Assembly: GCA_004154925.1 (NCBI GenBank)
Contig: QJNS01000198.1
Span: 62,001-126,000 of the forward strand
DNA length: 64,000 bases
Direction: 5' to 3'
DNA from: Monosporascus cannonballus
Taxonomy: Eukaryota > Ascomycota > Sordariomycetes > Xylariales
In this document: piece by piece, positions 26,776-40,579 of the stretch
How the letters are laid out: each line of letters begins with the position of its first letter
Numbering within the stretch: position 1 is the stretch's first letter
The notes under the pieces: model-generated
Seen by the model: only the letters and a program-made list of their open reading frames with translations
Databases searched by the model: none
What the model was told of the DNA's origin: nothing
Made by a program: the position numbers and the translations under genes

Positions 26776-28260
26776 TAGATAAAATTGAAGTATTTAAACT
26801 TCATTTCACAATAAAAGGTATACCAAATTGAAATTATTTTTAACTTAATACCGTTTTTAGTTCGCGTACTTTCCTATTACGCTTATAAATTTTTGCTCGA
26901 TTTAATTTTGGAAATAAATAATAGATTTGTGATATTATTACGGAATTCTGGTCTCTTTTACAGATATATACTCTTTTTACCCGAAGAATAAATTTAAATT
27001 TTATAAAGTAGTTTAAACTATATTTAGTTTTATTATTTAAACCTTATTTGTATTCAAGCCCTACATTAACATAGTATAAGCTTAATTATGCGAAAGGTTT
27101 TTTCTAACTTTATTTTCGTATTAAACTACTATTAAGTACTAGTAATAACTTAGCTGCATAACTATTATTGAAGCGAAATTAAAAACCAACTTCATATATT
27201 ATATTATATTAGAAATTGAAATCGACAGCAAGTAATGCCTATTTACAAATTTGTAAAATAAATTAATGTGCGTTAAAAATTCAATAATTAATATATTTAA
27301 AAAAATTTATATTTAACCTATTACATTAATAGTTATATGATAACGCTGCATAAGCGATATTAAAATCTTATTATTATAGTAACTTAAAGTGAAAATATTG
27401 TTAATGAAAGAAATAAAACTAAACCAATTAAATATTTAATATACTAATTTTCTTAATAATTGCTACAAAATAGTAAAAGGAATATACATACAATATGTAA
27501 ATTGATTAATAAAAATAAATATTTATTTATAGTTTTATTAAAAACTTAAAATACGAAATTTTTATATTAATTATTAATACATCTATAAAAAGTGATTGAC
27601 ATATTATTTAATATAATGTTAAATATAAAGAAAAATTATCATTTTCCAAATCGTAAATATTCGAGCATCAAATAATTATAATAATAAAATATAATGTTTT
27701 AAAATATATTATTATAATACTATACTAAAAACGAAAACGCAGTTTTAGAATTATCTATTAATATAAAAACTATCATTTTTTTAATATAAGCGGCAATAAC
27801 GTCTTGCTTTCAAAGAAGTTTAAAGTAGCGTTTGTAAAACAATATTTCACATATTTGAAGAAAACGTATAATGTAAGATACAAGCTCACGGCTCAAATAA
27901 ACTCGCGGCTTCTTTTTTGTTACATTTTAACAAGTAATTCAAAGAATTCAATTATAATATATTTAATTCGTTTAATTAACTATATTCTTTTTTGCTTAAA
28001 TTACATACAGCCTTTTAATAAATATACGAATTATATACAAGTTTATTACGAACGCTATGTTACTATTTCTGTTTTTTTGTTTTTTTTGTTGTTTTTTTTT
28101 GTTTTTTTATAAATACTATCCTTAATAGTTATTATCAGTGACTTTTTATTATTACTTTTTCTGTTATTTAAAAACATTTTTTATTTCAAGTATTAATTAT
28201 TCTTTTTTATTAGAAACGTTTATTTTAACTATTTAATCATTTAAAATTAAGTTATTTCAA
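26776..28260. other. AT-rich isochore, no gene
   Basis: RIP-like sequence, ending in long T/G-interrupted oligo-T runs at 28,065-28,110. A 102-codon frame at 27,804 starts at TTG, is low-complexity, and is rejected as a gene. Confidence 0.5.
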
Positions 28261-28261
28261 A

Positions 28262-28352
28262 AACCCTCTCTTTAACACTCCTTACAACACATCTCGATAC
28301 GCTCTATAACGCATCTCGTAATACGCCTTACAATACACTCTATAATACGTTT
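28262..28352. repeat. Short-period minisatellite
   Basis: Degenerate array with a period of about 11-13 bp, alternating CTTACAACACA / TCTCGATACGC / TCTATAACGCA type units. Units differ mainly by CpA/TpA changes. Confidence 0.5.
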
Positions 28353-28359
28353 TTCAATC

Positions 28360-31285
28360 TATATCTTTAACGTATTAAAGTCGAATAAAAAGCGCATAGA
28401 TAAATAGATTACAAGTTCAATTGTTAATTGGAATTCTATAGATCCGCTTAAGTTTTATACTTTAAAAGCCATTTTAACTTAAATATATTAAAGTTTTATT
28501 TACTACGAGACAGATATAAAAAACAATAGCAATATAACGTCAACTATACGCGTTAAAATAATACGTATATATATTAAAAATCTGAATATATAGTTAACGA
28601 AAAGAAATGTAATAAATTTAAGTTAATTTTACATATTATAGTTTACTGATCTGTATTAGTTATTAAAAGATGTCAAAAATAAAACAGAAAAGTTTGAGTT
28701 AAGAAAAATATTAGATTTAAATAACTCTCTCTTACTAAAGACAAGATAAGAATTAGTTATAATGTATATTTAAAAGATTTAAATAGTATTAGAAAAAAGC
28801 GAATTTATAATATTTAGGTTTAATATAAGTGTTTAAAAATAAAACTTAAAATATTAAATAAGAGAAAGAATTACATTATAATTTGAATTTTAATATAAGA
28901 AGTAAATCCGTTAAAAGGAATAAAGATTTTAAAATACGATTATATATAAGTTTTTAAACTCGAAGATAATAAGAATACGAAAACTTATAATAAAGATAAT
29001 TATGAAACTAATAAAACAAAAAGGGAAATAATAATTACAAATCCTTGAAAAGCGTATTTATAAAAAATAATAAAAATAGAAAGAAAGAGTATTTACGTTA
29101 CGACTTTAAATATTCAAAGTTTTAAAATAGAAATAAGCATAATTTTAAAATTATATACTATATATTCTCCTATTTGAAATAGTAAAGTAATGCCTACTAC
29201 TAGAGATATATAAATAAACTTAACACCGTTAAAAAATAGAAAGTTTTACATCACATTAGAATAATAAACATATTTATAGCAAAATGAATTATTTTCTACC
29301 TATTAAAAGTTACTTAAAGTTTACACCAAAATTACTTTCAAATCACTCTAATAATAAAGTAATAACTTATTGTTAAATTTTACAAACTCTCTACGACTTT
29401 ACTATACCTCTTTAATTAATTAAATATTAAAATAAAATAAATTGCTAATCCTGTAATCCAACTTGGCTTACAAGTTAATCCTAGTCTTTTCTATATATTA
29501 GGAGGTCTTTTCACCGAGTGTAACTCCAGAATATCATTACTAAAGCAGATATACTTGAGTTATCAGATTTAATACAATAAATACAATCGGATTCGCCTTT
29601 ATATTTTGTTAATAATTACTTGTATTCTGACACGCTTAACCAATTCGCATTAATTAAAACCGAATTATTCCGACCTATTTGAATATTTCTATCTAAATTG
29701 TGTTTCATATATTAAAAAAAGATAATATAAAAAGAAATAATTATCAATTATTAAAACGACAAATACATAATACAAACAGATTATAATAAATACGCTATTT
29801 AAAAATCAAATAAATAATACAAAGAAGGAACAAGCCAAAATATAACAAATAATTAATATAAATTTACAACAGTATAAAAAGTGTAAAATAAGAGATTAAG
29901 TATCTATATAAATAGAGTACAATATAATAGTATATTTATCAATATATTAAGAAAAACTATTAAAAATGTATGAAAAATATATAGAAAGAACATATTAAAT
30001 AAAACGAAAAAAGAGATTTAAAACAAAATAAACGGTTTTTCTTATTTTAACATTGAATCGAAAATATATTACTGATAGTCTAAGATTATTTCAACGCTAT
30101 TTACAATAGTTTATATCTAACTTTAATAGTATTAACACAATATTTTATATTTTCGTCCTTACAAATTATTGTTATTAAATTTTAATTACTAGTTTTACAA
30201 TGTAAAGTTTTGAAATGTATAGTTATTACGCTCAGGTTTAAATAGGTAATTTTCATTACAGCGTAAAATATTTTATTATTGTATTTTCTAAAATAAAAAG
30301 TTTTAAAATTTTACACCAGTTATGCAAATAATTTACTATATAAATTAAAGTTACGAATACCTTAATACTGTTTAGCACATAGTTTGTTATATTTTTCGAA
30401 AATATTGAAGTATTTCTAAATAGATTACAAACGGATTTTATATTTAAAAGTGAGAACTTTTATTAAACGTAATAAGTACTACAGAAATTATTAAAATATC
30501 TTAGTAAATTAAAATATTCATAGAGAATAAAGTAATAAAATATATTACAAACTTATAAAGATTTAAAACCAAGCACAATAGATATTTCATTATAAAATAC
30601 AATTAATTTTTAAATTCGTTAATATTTTTAAATAATATAAACAAGACCTGGAATTCATCTATATATATAGTAAGTTTTTGTTAAAATGGTTAAATTACAT
30701 AAATTTACAAGAAATCACTTAAACGTAACCAAATAATAATTATTAAACAACTCGGATTAATTTATGCATTTTAATAAAAATAATGGTATTATTAAATTCA
30801 AAGTTTTAAATTAAATAGTGAATAAATTATTAAATTCTTATATAATTTAAACAATTTTAACTTGATTTACTAAAATATATTATTTTAAAACCTTTACACA
30901 ATTACTTTTTATATATAAAAAAATATAACTTTATGCTAATCTTTATACGAGCTTATGTTTTATTTTAAATAGAATTAATTATATAAAATTATATATTCGT
31001 AATATAAATTCGTTTAAACTTCGTAGCTATGTATTTATTTATAATAAAAACATCTCGATATATTTAGTATAATTCGACTATATTACTATATATTATAACC
31101 TTTTAAAGCTTAAAAATAAAATACTATTATAAAAGATTTAACTATATCAAACTTAAAGCACACGTCCGACCGAAGCTAAACCCTTAAATAGGCAGTAATA
31201 GTAGAGAAATATAGTTAAATATATATATTTGAATAATATAAAGATAATTTAATAATAATAAAACTATCTAAAAAACGTTGTATTA
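28360..31285. other. AT-rich isochore, no gene
   Basis: RIP-like sequence without a supportable gene or element end. Confidence 0.5.
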
Positions 31286-31286
31286 T

Positions 31287-31878
31287 CTATAGTGCAAATT
31301 ATATCGTTTAATAATTTTGTATATATTTAGATCAGCCTGAAAAATAAAGGTTGAACTTAAATATATCTTGCATAAAAAACAGTTATATTATAAACATATA
31401 TAAATACTAAGTACTAATATATATAGAGGTTTTTATATTGCGATTGTTAAATCATAGAGATAATACATTTGCTTAAAATAATATCAAGAATTTAGAAAGT
31501 TCGACTGTAATGCGATCTTTATAAAAATGTAAGAGTGCGAAATATAAACTCTTAGTAAAATTTAAAAACATTAAAATTATTTACGAAAGTTTTATAGTAA
31601 AGGTTTTTTTAAAAAAATATAATTATAGTATTAACGTATTTATTAATTGATTAAAGTAATTCTATTTTGCAATACGTACGTAAAATATAAAAAGTTATTA
31701 AAGACTTATAATCATTTTTATGAATTGTAATATATAAAATTGCTTATAAAATATTTTAAAATAATAATATATTTATAGGTGATAATAATAGATTTTAGTA
31801 TAAGGTATATTTAAGTTTAAGTTATATTTTTTTCAGATTGAGCCAAATATACAAATAATTATTACACGACATAATATG
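31287..31878. repeat. Inverted pair of dispersed repeats flanking ~410 bp
   Basis: A minus-strand copy at 31,287-31,385 and a plus-strand copy at 31,796-31,878 face each other, giving long imperfect inverted repeats around an AT-rich centre, as in a non-autonomous DNA transposon. The right copy is interrupted by the Gypsy insertion at 31,879 and appears to resume at 38,400 (ATTTGTATAATAGATATTA). RIP prevents assignment to a superfamily. Confidence 0.4.
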
Positions 31879-32259
31879 TGTGACGGCTAGGTCGTTTAAC
31901 TACTTATTAAACCTAAGTCGTACGGGTTTATGTTGGCAGAAGTATTATAGATATCTAAGCAATGATATAATAAATTTCTTACGTTTCGTAATAATAAAAA
32001 CTTTTTACGTATCGATTTATTAGTACAGATTATTATTATTTAAATTATAGCAACAACGTATGTAAATATAGTTTTTTATTATTTTACTAATTATTTTTAA
32101 ATACGTTATTTACAGTAATTATAATTTTAGATAATTATAATTATTTTTTAAAATTACGAACATATTAGTATTTACTTATTACGTGACTTATAAGGTGGGC
32201 CGTTTTATTTTTGTCGTTTGCGACCGTTTTTACAGATTTAGATCTGTTAAATCGTAATA
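31879..32259 (-). repeat. 3' LTR of minus-strand Gypsy element
   Basis: Starts TGTGACGGCTAGG (less mutated) and ends ATCGTAATA, where the terminal CA has become TA. It shares the TAAACCnnAAGTCG...GGGTTTATGTTGGCAG block with the solo LTR at 45,283 and the LTRs at 53,482 and 59,866. Confidence 0.85.
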
Positions 32260-35200
32260 CGATTTTCTTTTTCCCGAAATCTTGTTTTAAGATTTTTTTT
32301 CTTTAGTGAATATTAATCTTTTTCTATTAAAGCCTTTTGTATATTTAAAATTCGTCGTAAACCTCGTTTTTTTAAAGCTTGTCGTACCGATTTAATAAAA
32401 GCGTTTAAAGAATTTGGTTTTAAAGTTGTGCCTTATTTTTAGTGTTTTTCGACATATTGGCAGTGCAAAATAATAGAAGATGTTTCGCGTTATGAGGAAT
32501 ATATAGTGTGTAACCGATTTTGTAATAAAAAAGAGATTTTATTATTATTTTGAAAATATATTCGTTATAAGTATTGACGTTTTAAACGTAAAAAAACTTT
32601 CGCAAAAAAACGTTTATTAAATTTTTAACGTGATTAATTCGAAATTTAACGTTAATATTAAAAGAAAACAAATAAGGTTTTAATATAATTTATCCAATTA
32701 CGCAAATAAAAATCTTTAGTTCGTTTAAAGGCATCGTAATCGTATAACGTGGCTTGTAATCCTTAAATAAATTGAAAAAATAAGAACAAAGAGAAAAAAA
32801 GCTGTTATGAAGGCGGCCGTAATTATATTAGTGCAAATAGTTATTTTCTTTAATTTATCTAGTTTCGGCTTATTCGATTAGTTTTTTTTACCGACCTTGA
32901 AATGCTTTTTTAATAGTTCTATTCTTATTGGTAGAAGTTTTTTAATAGGTATTAGGCGTTAATAAGATTTTTAATAGATTTCTAGATATTTTCGAAATTC
33001 GAATAATTCATTTATTTAATTAAATATTATGTACAACCGGTTTTTTTAATAGTAAAGATTTCTTTTATTTCGTATTTAATTTTATTTTTATTTTTATATC
33101 GTTTCGTTTTATATAAACTTTAATAATATCTGTTATTAACTTAAATAAAACGTATAAAAAACAAAATAGAATTTAACTTTAAGTGGAAATTTTAATTAAT
33201 AATTATTTTCTGAAATGTTTTTAATAGTTTTATATAGATCGATATATTTGAAATCGAATTTTTTGGCTGGAATATTTGTATTTAAATATTTTTAATAATA
33301 AAGTAAATTATGTTTCCTTTTTGCCAAATTGGTTTTTTGACCCTTTTAGTTATAATATTTGCTTATTTAATTGCGTAAGAATTTTAATTTTATTTTTATT
33401 TTTTATTGTAATTACTTAAAGTATTTTAACGTCAGTATTATTTTGACGTTAATAAGTCCGTTGTATATTATTTTGTAAATATTTAGTATAAAATTAAAAT
33501 TTATATTTATTAAGATTATTTCAAGATTGTTATAGCAATTCATATTTATAAATAGTAAATAATAGATACCTTTTTAACTTGATTATATTGTTTGTAATTA
33601 ATACAATATTTTAAATATATTTTTATTGTTGAATATGATCGTTCCGTTTATTTGCTTGTTTAAAGTCAAAATAGGTTAAATGTTTTGTAATTTAAATCTA
33701 TTTATACTATAAACTTTTACTAAATTTTAAAATAATGGTAATTTTTAAACGGAAGTAAATTTATATAATAACTTATATATACTAAATATATTTTTAAAAC
33801 TATATTATATATTATTTATTTGATATTAACTTTTTTTCTAATGAACTTAAAAATAGAAAACGTTTATGAATCTATTAATAATAAAGAGCAGATTATGGTA
33901 ATATATATTAATAGCTGGAGTTTTGTGATAAACCAAATTTAAAAATAACATTTATCGTAATCTAATATTATGGCCTTTTTTAAAACCGGTAATAATTATA
34001 ATTTTTAATATAATATATGTTATTATTCTTTCGTTTTATTACAGATATTTTATTATTGTTATATTTTTGGAATTCCTATTTTCATTTTATAAAAATAATA
34101 ATACTTTAAAATCGTTTTAAAGTGTTATAAATCTCAAAATATTTATATATTACGTATTAAAGGTTATTTATTATATTTTATCGAATTTATAATTTATTCA
34201 TTTTTTAGTGTAACATTAAAAATTATACAATTAACATTAGTTAATATTTTTCGTATTTCGAGCGTGTATTTAAAGTATTTATTTTGCCATTTCTTAAGCT
34301 TTTTTTTATAAATAATTATAAAATCGAAATTTCTTATCTCTTTTCTATATTGTAATTATGGTTTTGTAAGACTTTTAATCGTAATAAAACGGATAAAAAC
34401 CTAATAATTCGCATGACCTCTAACTTAATAAAAGCGTTCCTTAACAAAATATTTAAACTTTTGAAAAACCATAATAATAATTATAAATTGTAATTCGGAA
34501 TATTTTAATTAAGTTTGGCTTTTTTTAATTATATGAAAAGACATAATGAGATATAAGTTTTCTTAAATATTTCGTTATTCGATTATTATGTTTAATGTAT
34601 AATTCGAAATATCGGTTTTTAATTTAACTCAATTTCTTAAATCGTGTATAAGTAATATCAAGTTATTAATAATTGCAATTTTGATTTTAAATACTTTTTC
34701 TATTTGTAACGTTTGTTTACAAACTTTCTTTAAATAAAATTCTTTACAGGTATAAAAATTTATTAAAATTTCGAATAAACGTCTTATAATAATAATCAAA
34801 TTTAAAGAATATTTGTACTTTCTTAATTATTATTAGTATTTATTATTTTATAATTATAACATTTTTATTAAGGTTTATTTTACTACATTTTGAAATAATG
34901 ATATGTTTTAGGTATTTTATTTCTTATTTATAAAACTAATATCTTTTGGCGTTAATTAATAATTAAGCGTTTTAAAAAGTCTGAAGTTTTTTTAAACGTA
35001 TTTTATATATATATATTTTATTTCAAAATAAATCAATATGTCGAAATATTGTCGTAATATATAATTTATTATCCGTTAGAATATTATTAATATGTTCGTA
35101 AAATTTATTAACATAATTACACATTCGAATAATCGGTATTGTATTCTAAAATTTAATTTCTATTTGTATATGTTTAAATTTTAATAAGATTATATTTATT

Positions 35201-38017
35201 TATACGGTCGAATATTATAAATTATTAAATTCCGTAAAATCGATTGTCTGTTATAATAATTCAAGCATAATATTTGATTTTTAATAATAAGATCGTGTAA
35301 TTGTTTGTAATTAGTTATAAATTGTAATTTTTATCGTTTTAGATACGAAAAATATAACGTCCTTTACGGTTAATTTCGATAATCAAATTTAATTTTGTTA
35401 TAATATATTGTTTAAATATTTTATAAAAACGTATAATTTATTTTCGTTACAGTTAAAAATAAGGTTAAACTGCGTCAAAAAACCTTTCTTTAAACATATT
35501 TCACAATTGTATTCGTTATATTTCGATAATAGAGTATTAAACGTTTTTTTAAAAAAATGACTTATATTTATAATATTATAATAATATATTATTTAAATTC
35601 TTTTAATTTTTAAATCTGTTATTTTAAATCGTTATTTAATTACTTACAGTTTGCTTTAATAATATAAGAATGTTGAACTCTTTTTAGTATTTGTTTTTTT
35701 ATATTTTAATCTTTTAAGTAATAAAGTATTTGTCGTATTTTTATACTTTTAAATTTATTATTTTCGATTCAATATTAAAGTTTTAAATTTTTCCTTTTTT
35801 ATTTATTAACGGGATTTAAAACGGACCCTACCCGATTAATTCTTTGTATTAATTAACACTCGTATTAGTATATTTACAATAACCTTAAAATTATATCATA
35901 AGTCTTAAATAAAACGATATTGAAATTAATTATTTAATATTATGATTAAACGAATATTTCGAAATACTTAATTATGCGTTAAACCTTTTTCATTATTATA
36001 AACTAAATTATGTGTTTCAGTATTTATAATTATATAAAGTTTTCATTTATATTTTTATAATTTATTAAACTTATTAACAACGTTTAGTATAATATACTTT
36101 TCGCTTAAACTTCTATAACATATGCTAAGGGTAAATTAATATGTTTTAATATATATATCCAAAGTAATAACGTTATTAACCGCTTTTATTATTACATTTA
36201 AAGTCTTTTTAAGAAATTCCTTTTAATTTTTCTGGATTTTATTATTTTACAACTTTTTTATAAATAAGTTTTTTTCAATTTCTTTTCGAATTCATGTACA
36301 ATTATTTATATTTCTTATGTAATATATTAAACTGCGATGTTTATCATTTTTGCCGCCGTATTTACGTTTTAAATTATATTAATTCTCTTTAATTAATTCA
36401 CAATTCTTAATATTATTACAAAAGCCTTTTCCGTATAATATATAATATCCTATTAAGTCTTTGATAACTTATCGTTTTCTGATTAAAGTTTTAAATAAAT
36501 TATCGAACTTTTTAAAACTTATTTTTCTATCGAATTTATAATAAATATTAATTAAAAATAGAAATTCGTATTAATTATTAGCAATATATTTTTAATCTTT
36601 ACTAAATTAAGTCTTTTATAAATTAACAATTATATTAATTATAAAACAAATTGTTTGCGAATACTATTTTTTTAATTACTTTCATAACGCTATTAGTTTA
36701 TTAATATCGTTTTATAAGGTATTAATTCTAAAATATCGATATAACTGTTTATTTTTCTTAATTTTTCCGGTTAAATTAAGAAAGTCGAATTTATATATAT
36801 ATATAATGTGTTAATAAATGAATTGTTTTCAATTATTATATATCAAGCAATTTTGTCGGTCCTAGCATATTACGTATATTTTGTTATATTAATTAAAGAT
36901 TCGGAGATAAACCTCTTTTATTTATTCTTAATATCTTTTTAAAAATTTATTTTAAGGCATATTATTATTTTTAATCCTTTTGGGGCTACTTTTTAAGCTT
37001 TTCATATTTTACGTCGGAGTTTTTATCGTAATAACCTTTATTTATATTAAGTTGAGATTATCTTAATAATTCTATTAGTCTTTTTAATTATATATAAATT
37101 ATCATTTTTATATAAATACATAGTTGTTTTATCGTAATTTCTGCAGTTTTTTGTAAATATTTTTATAATATCTTATTTTGCCGAAAGTATAATATTTAAC
37201 TTAGTTTCTATTTTTACGTTAAACTATTTCGAATTTCATAGGTCTTTGTACTATATAATAAGATATAGATAATATATTATGTTTTTTAAAAGGGCTAGCA
37301 GAATAATTTCCGTATTTTAAAATAATGCTTTTATACGCCGTTTATATAAATCGTTATTAGTCTTATTACCTTTGGTATTATATTAATTTAAGGTCTTAAA
37401 TCTAGCAATTATAATAGTTTTACCTTTAACGTTCTTTTTTATTCTTTATAAAATACATTAATATAAATATTTTTATCGTCGTTATTCTGTTTTGTTTTAG
37501 TCATAAAACCTTTAAATATTATTATATATTTCAGAATTAATCCTTTTAAATACTATTAAAAAGTGCATTATACTACCGTACTTTTTCGTCGAGAATTTCC
37601 AAATTAACATAATCGCGAACAAACTTTTAAATAAATATTTCCTAATCGGCTTTTATATATTCCAAAAAATCTCTTATAATAAGTTTAAACTAGTTAAAAA
37701 CATTTTCTATTAGGAAAATCGTATTAGCAAAATATTTGTCCGCCGGCTTTTCGAATCGTTAAAACTTGAAGTATATTATTGCTTAACTAAAGGAATTTTG
37801 TGGGTAACTTTTTCTAATATAAAATTAAAGTTTTTAAACTTTAAGCTTTAATATATTTTTTACGCTAAACCTAACATAAGTTATTATATATTAATTTTTA
37901 TATCTTATATCGAAATTCCGTTTTTGCTGAAAAAGTCATTTTTTATTCGTCAGTTCATATTATAACTAAAGGTATTATTTAAAATTTAACGGTATTATTA
38001 AATAAAACCTTGCAATA

Positions 38018-38399
38018 TATAACGGTGAAATAATTTAATTAATTATTAAATCTAAATTATATAGAAGTATGTTACTAGGAATATCGTAAATAACTAAGTA
38101 ATAATACAATAAATTTATTAGATATCATAATATGAAAGGCGTTTTACGTTACTAATTATTATTGCCAACTATTATTATTTATATTATGGAAATTCCGAAC
38201 GTATATTTAATATCTTATTATTTTATTAAATACTGTTAATTACGTCGTTTACGGTAATTATAATTTTTAATAATTACAATTATTATTTAATGATTATAGA
38301 TATATTAATCATCATGTATTATCTGACTTACAGAGTGGTTCGTTTTATCCTTGTTGTTTGCGATCGTTTCTACAGGTCTAGGCCTGTCAGATCGTAACA
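38018..38399 (-). repeat. 5' LTR of minus-strand Gypsy element
   Basis: Starts TATAACGG (mutated from TGTGACGG) and ends GTCAGATCGTAACA. The two LTRs carry different sets of transitions, so RIP acted on each independently after insertion. Confidence 0.85.
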
Positions 38400-38404
38400 A
38401 TTTG

Positions 38405-39358
38405 TATAATAGATATTATTTAATGTTATTTATTTATGCAACTTTATATTCTATAGCGCTAGCGCATATAAGCTTTAGTAAGGCGGCAGTTTATTAGCAA
38501 CTACGTATTCGGCTTTCTAAAAAAGCTTTAATAAATTAAGGTATATAATTTATCTTAATTGTAAAAACTATTAATAAATTATCGTATTCGAAAATGTTTG
38601 ACATAATAAGTATCTTGCGGATTATACGGTATAACAATACTCTATATATTTACCTAAACCTAGAAAAAAAGATTAAAGTGCTATTAATCTTCAATATAGA
38701 AATAGTACTAACATAATAAAAAATCAGTGAAACGGTTTTTTATAGTAGATAATTTTCAAAACAATATATTATATTATAAGTTTATAAATATGATATATAG
38801 TAAACGAGTTAAAGTTTAGATAAAAATATTTAATGTTTAATTTAAAGGATTATAATAATGATTTATTTAAATTTTTAAAGTTTTTAGAAGTTATTGAAAA
38901 GAAGATAATTATATAAATAGTTGGTTAGCTAGGTTAAGCGTTATATATTTTTTTCTATAATTCGTAGAGAATAATAATATATTTATATACAATTCCTAAG
39001 TATTTTTATATCTAGATAAATATCCGCTAGTACACTATAGACTATAAGGCAACACTTCTACTAATGCGTTATCTCTTTAATCTACTGCTATTTCCTATAT
39101 AAATCTACGAAATTGAATATTTATAATAAACAAACTAGAATGTATATAAAGAGTTAATAAATGAAATATTAATTAAAGCTTTGAAATAGAGCCGTATACG
39201 AAATACTATTTAAAAACTACTATTGCTTTTGTTAAAAATAAGATACAAAGTTTAAAAAGAATATGCTCTTAAAAATATACCTTATAAATTATATAAAAAT
39301 TATTTGAATGGAAACTTTATCTTTTTTATTAAGCAATTGCAAAAAGAAATTAAATTAA
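38405..39358. other. AT-rich sequence, no gene
   Basis: RIP-like. The first ~25 bp look like the continuation of the dispersed repeat interrupted at 31,878. A small GC-richer patch (TAGCGCTAGCGC, 38,455) is unassigned. Confidence 0.45.
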
Positions 39359-39363
39359 TTAAT

Positions 39364-39496
39364 TATCATAGTTGCACCGCGCTATTACGCTAGCAAGGAA
39401 AGAGATCGGTATAATGATCTCAATTCTGAATCATTATCCTAGTGCTTATAGTTGCATATATACCGGAAGGCTATTACGGGTGACCAAGCCGTAACA
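39364..39496 (+). mobile_element. Possible short solo-LTR-like insertion, 133 bp
   Basis: Normal-composition island starting TATCATAGTTGCACC (first TG apparently mutated to TA) and ending AAGCCGTAACA, with TTAAT on both sides (39,359-39,363 and 39,497-39,501). TTAAT recurs just upstream, so the left boundary is not unique. Confidence 0.45.
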
Positions 39497-39501
39497 TTAA
39501 T

Positions 39502-40394
39502 AGATTAAACTTTTTTATCATCGTTTATTCATTCTCTATATATATAAAAATATTCGTTATATATTTTTAGTATTAGCTACGTTATTTACGTTTTAAATAC
39601 TAATTCTATTTGTTTTATAGCGTATCATATTACCTTATCTACTATACTATTTTATTTAATAATTCTTGATATTTTCCATTAATAGACATAATTTAATTAA
39701 ATATAATACACTAAATTAATAGAAATTAATTAGATATTTTGTCTTAAACGTATTAATAACTTCTTTATAAATACGCGTATTATATTCGAATTTGATAAAA
39801 ACCTTATATTATTGTTATTTCGTTTTATTATTTTTATAACCATTACCTTTAACCCTTACCAAAAACGAATTTTTATCATCACTTTTTTTGAGCTAAAAGC
39901 GTTTGTTTTTTATATAAAAGTATTTTTTAAACCGTTTATATTTTTAATAAAGAGATTTTATATAAATATATAATGTTTTTATTAAAACATTAACCGATTT
40001 AAACACTATTGTTAACGAATTCTTTTTTAAAACTTTATTTTCATAAAAAAGATATTCGTTTTATTATTTTACAGATATTGTTAATAGTTTTTACAAATTG
40101 AAAAATATCGGCTAGAATAAATAATATAAATGTTTAAGATAAGCAAAATTAAAGAAAACCTTAAATCGTTAAAACGTACTTTAAAAAATAAATAAATTTA
40201 ATTTTTATAAATTCGTACTTAATATTATCGAGTAGTATAGTAGCTTTAAACGTATTGTAAAAGTTGGTAAAAAAACATTTCGCGATATTGATATAGTAGC
40301 ACTTTGTTAATTTTTTCATAAAAAGCATATTAACACATTACAAAATAAAAAAAACTGGATACGTTAAAACGTTAAAGTCGAAAAGAGAAATAAG
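39502..40394. other. AT-rich isochore, no gene
   Basis: RIP-like sequence. Nothing recognised. Confidence 0.5.
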
Positions 40395-40399
40395 TAGAT

Positions 40400-40574
40400 T
40401 GTAAGAAAAATGGACCTTCTAAGCCAGTAGAACGCAGTTCTCTCGGCGAAAGGTCGAGAGTAGCTGCATATATAATCTCTAATATAAAAGCTTTAGCAAA
40501 AGTCGCTGAGACGACACTCTTTTACGGAGTTATGAGGCCGATGGCTTAGCAGTGCAGAGGTTGATTTCCTTACA
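40400..40574 (+). mobile_element. Short solo-LTR-like insertion, 175 bp
   Basis: Ends are inverted: TGTAAGAAAA at the left and TTTCCTTACA at the right. Flanks TAGAT (40,395-40,399) and TAGAC (40,575-40,579) differ by one transition. The interior is normal in composition, with a TATATAAT word at 40,470. Confidence 0.6.
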
Positions 40575-40579
40575 TAGAC

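Larger units (their letters stand above)
31879..38399 (-). mobile_element. Full-length Gypsy (chromovirus-type) element, RIP-destroyed
   Basis: A 6.5-kb element read on the minus strand. LTRs lie at 31,879-32,259 (381 bp) and 38,018-38,399 (382 bp), with flanks ATATG and ATTTG (one mismatch). The reverse complement of about 32,940-33,010 carries a chromodomain relic (ENxW/*E...KNLINA...LLKNF) and about 34,575-34,625 carries an RNase H relic (KLKTDIS.Y). Both match the element at 53,482. Its 3' untranslated part (32,260-32,470) also aligns with 59,690-59,860. Reading frames are full of stops and it is inactive. Confidence 0.85.

Noticed and set aside
27804..28112. 102-codon open frame
   Set aside because: Starts at TTG, is low-complexity and AT-driven, ends in oligo-T, and has no domain or splice context.
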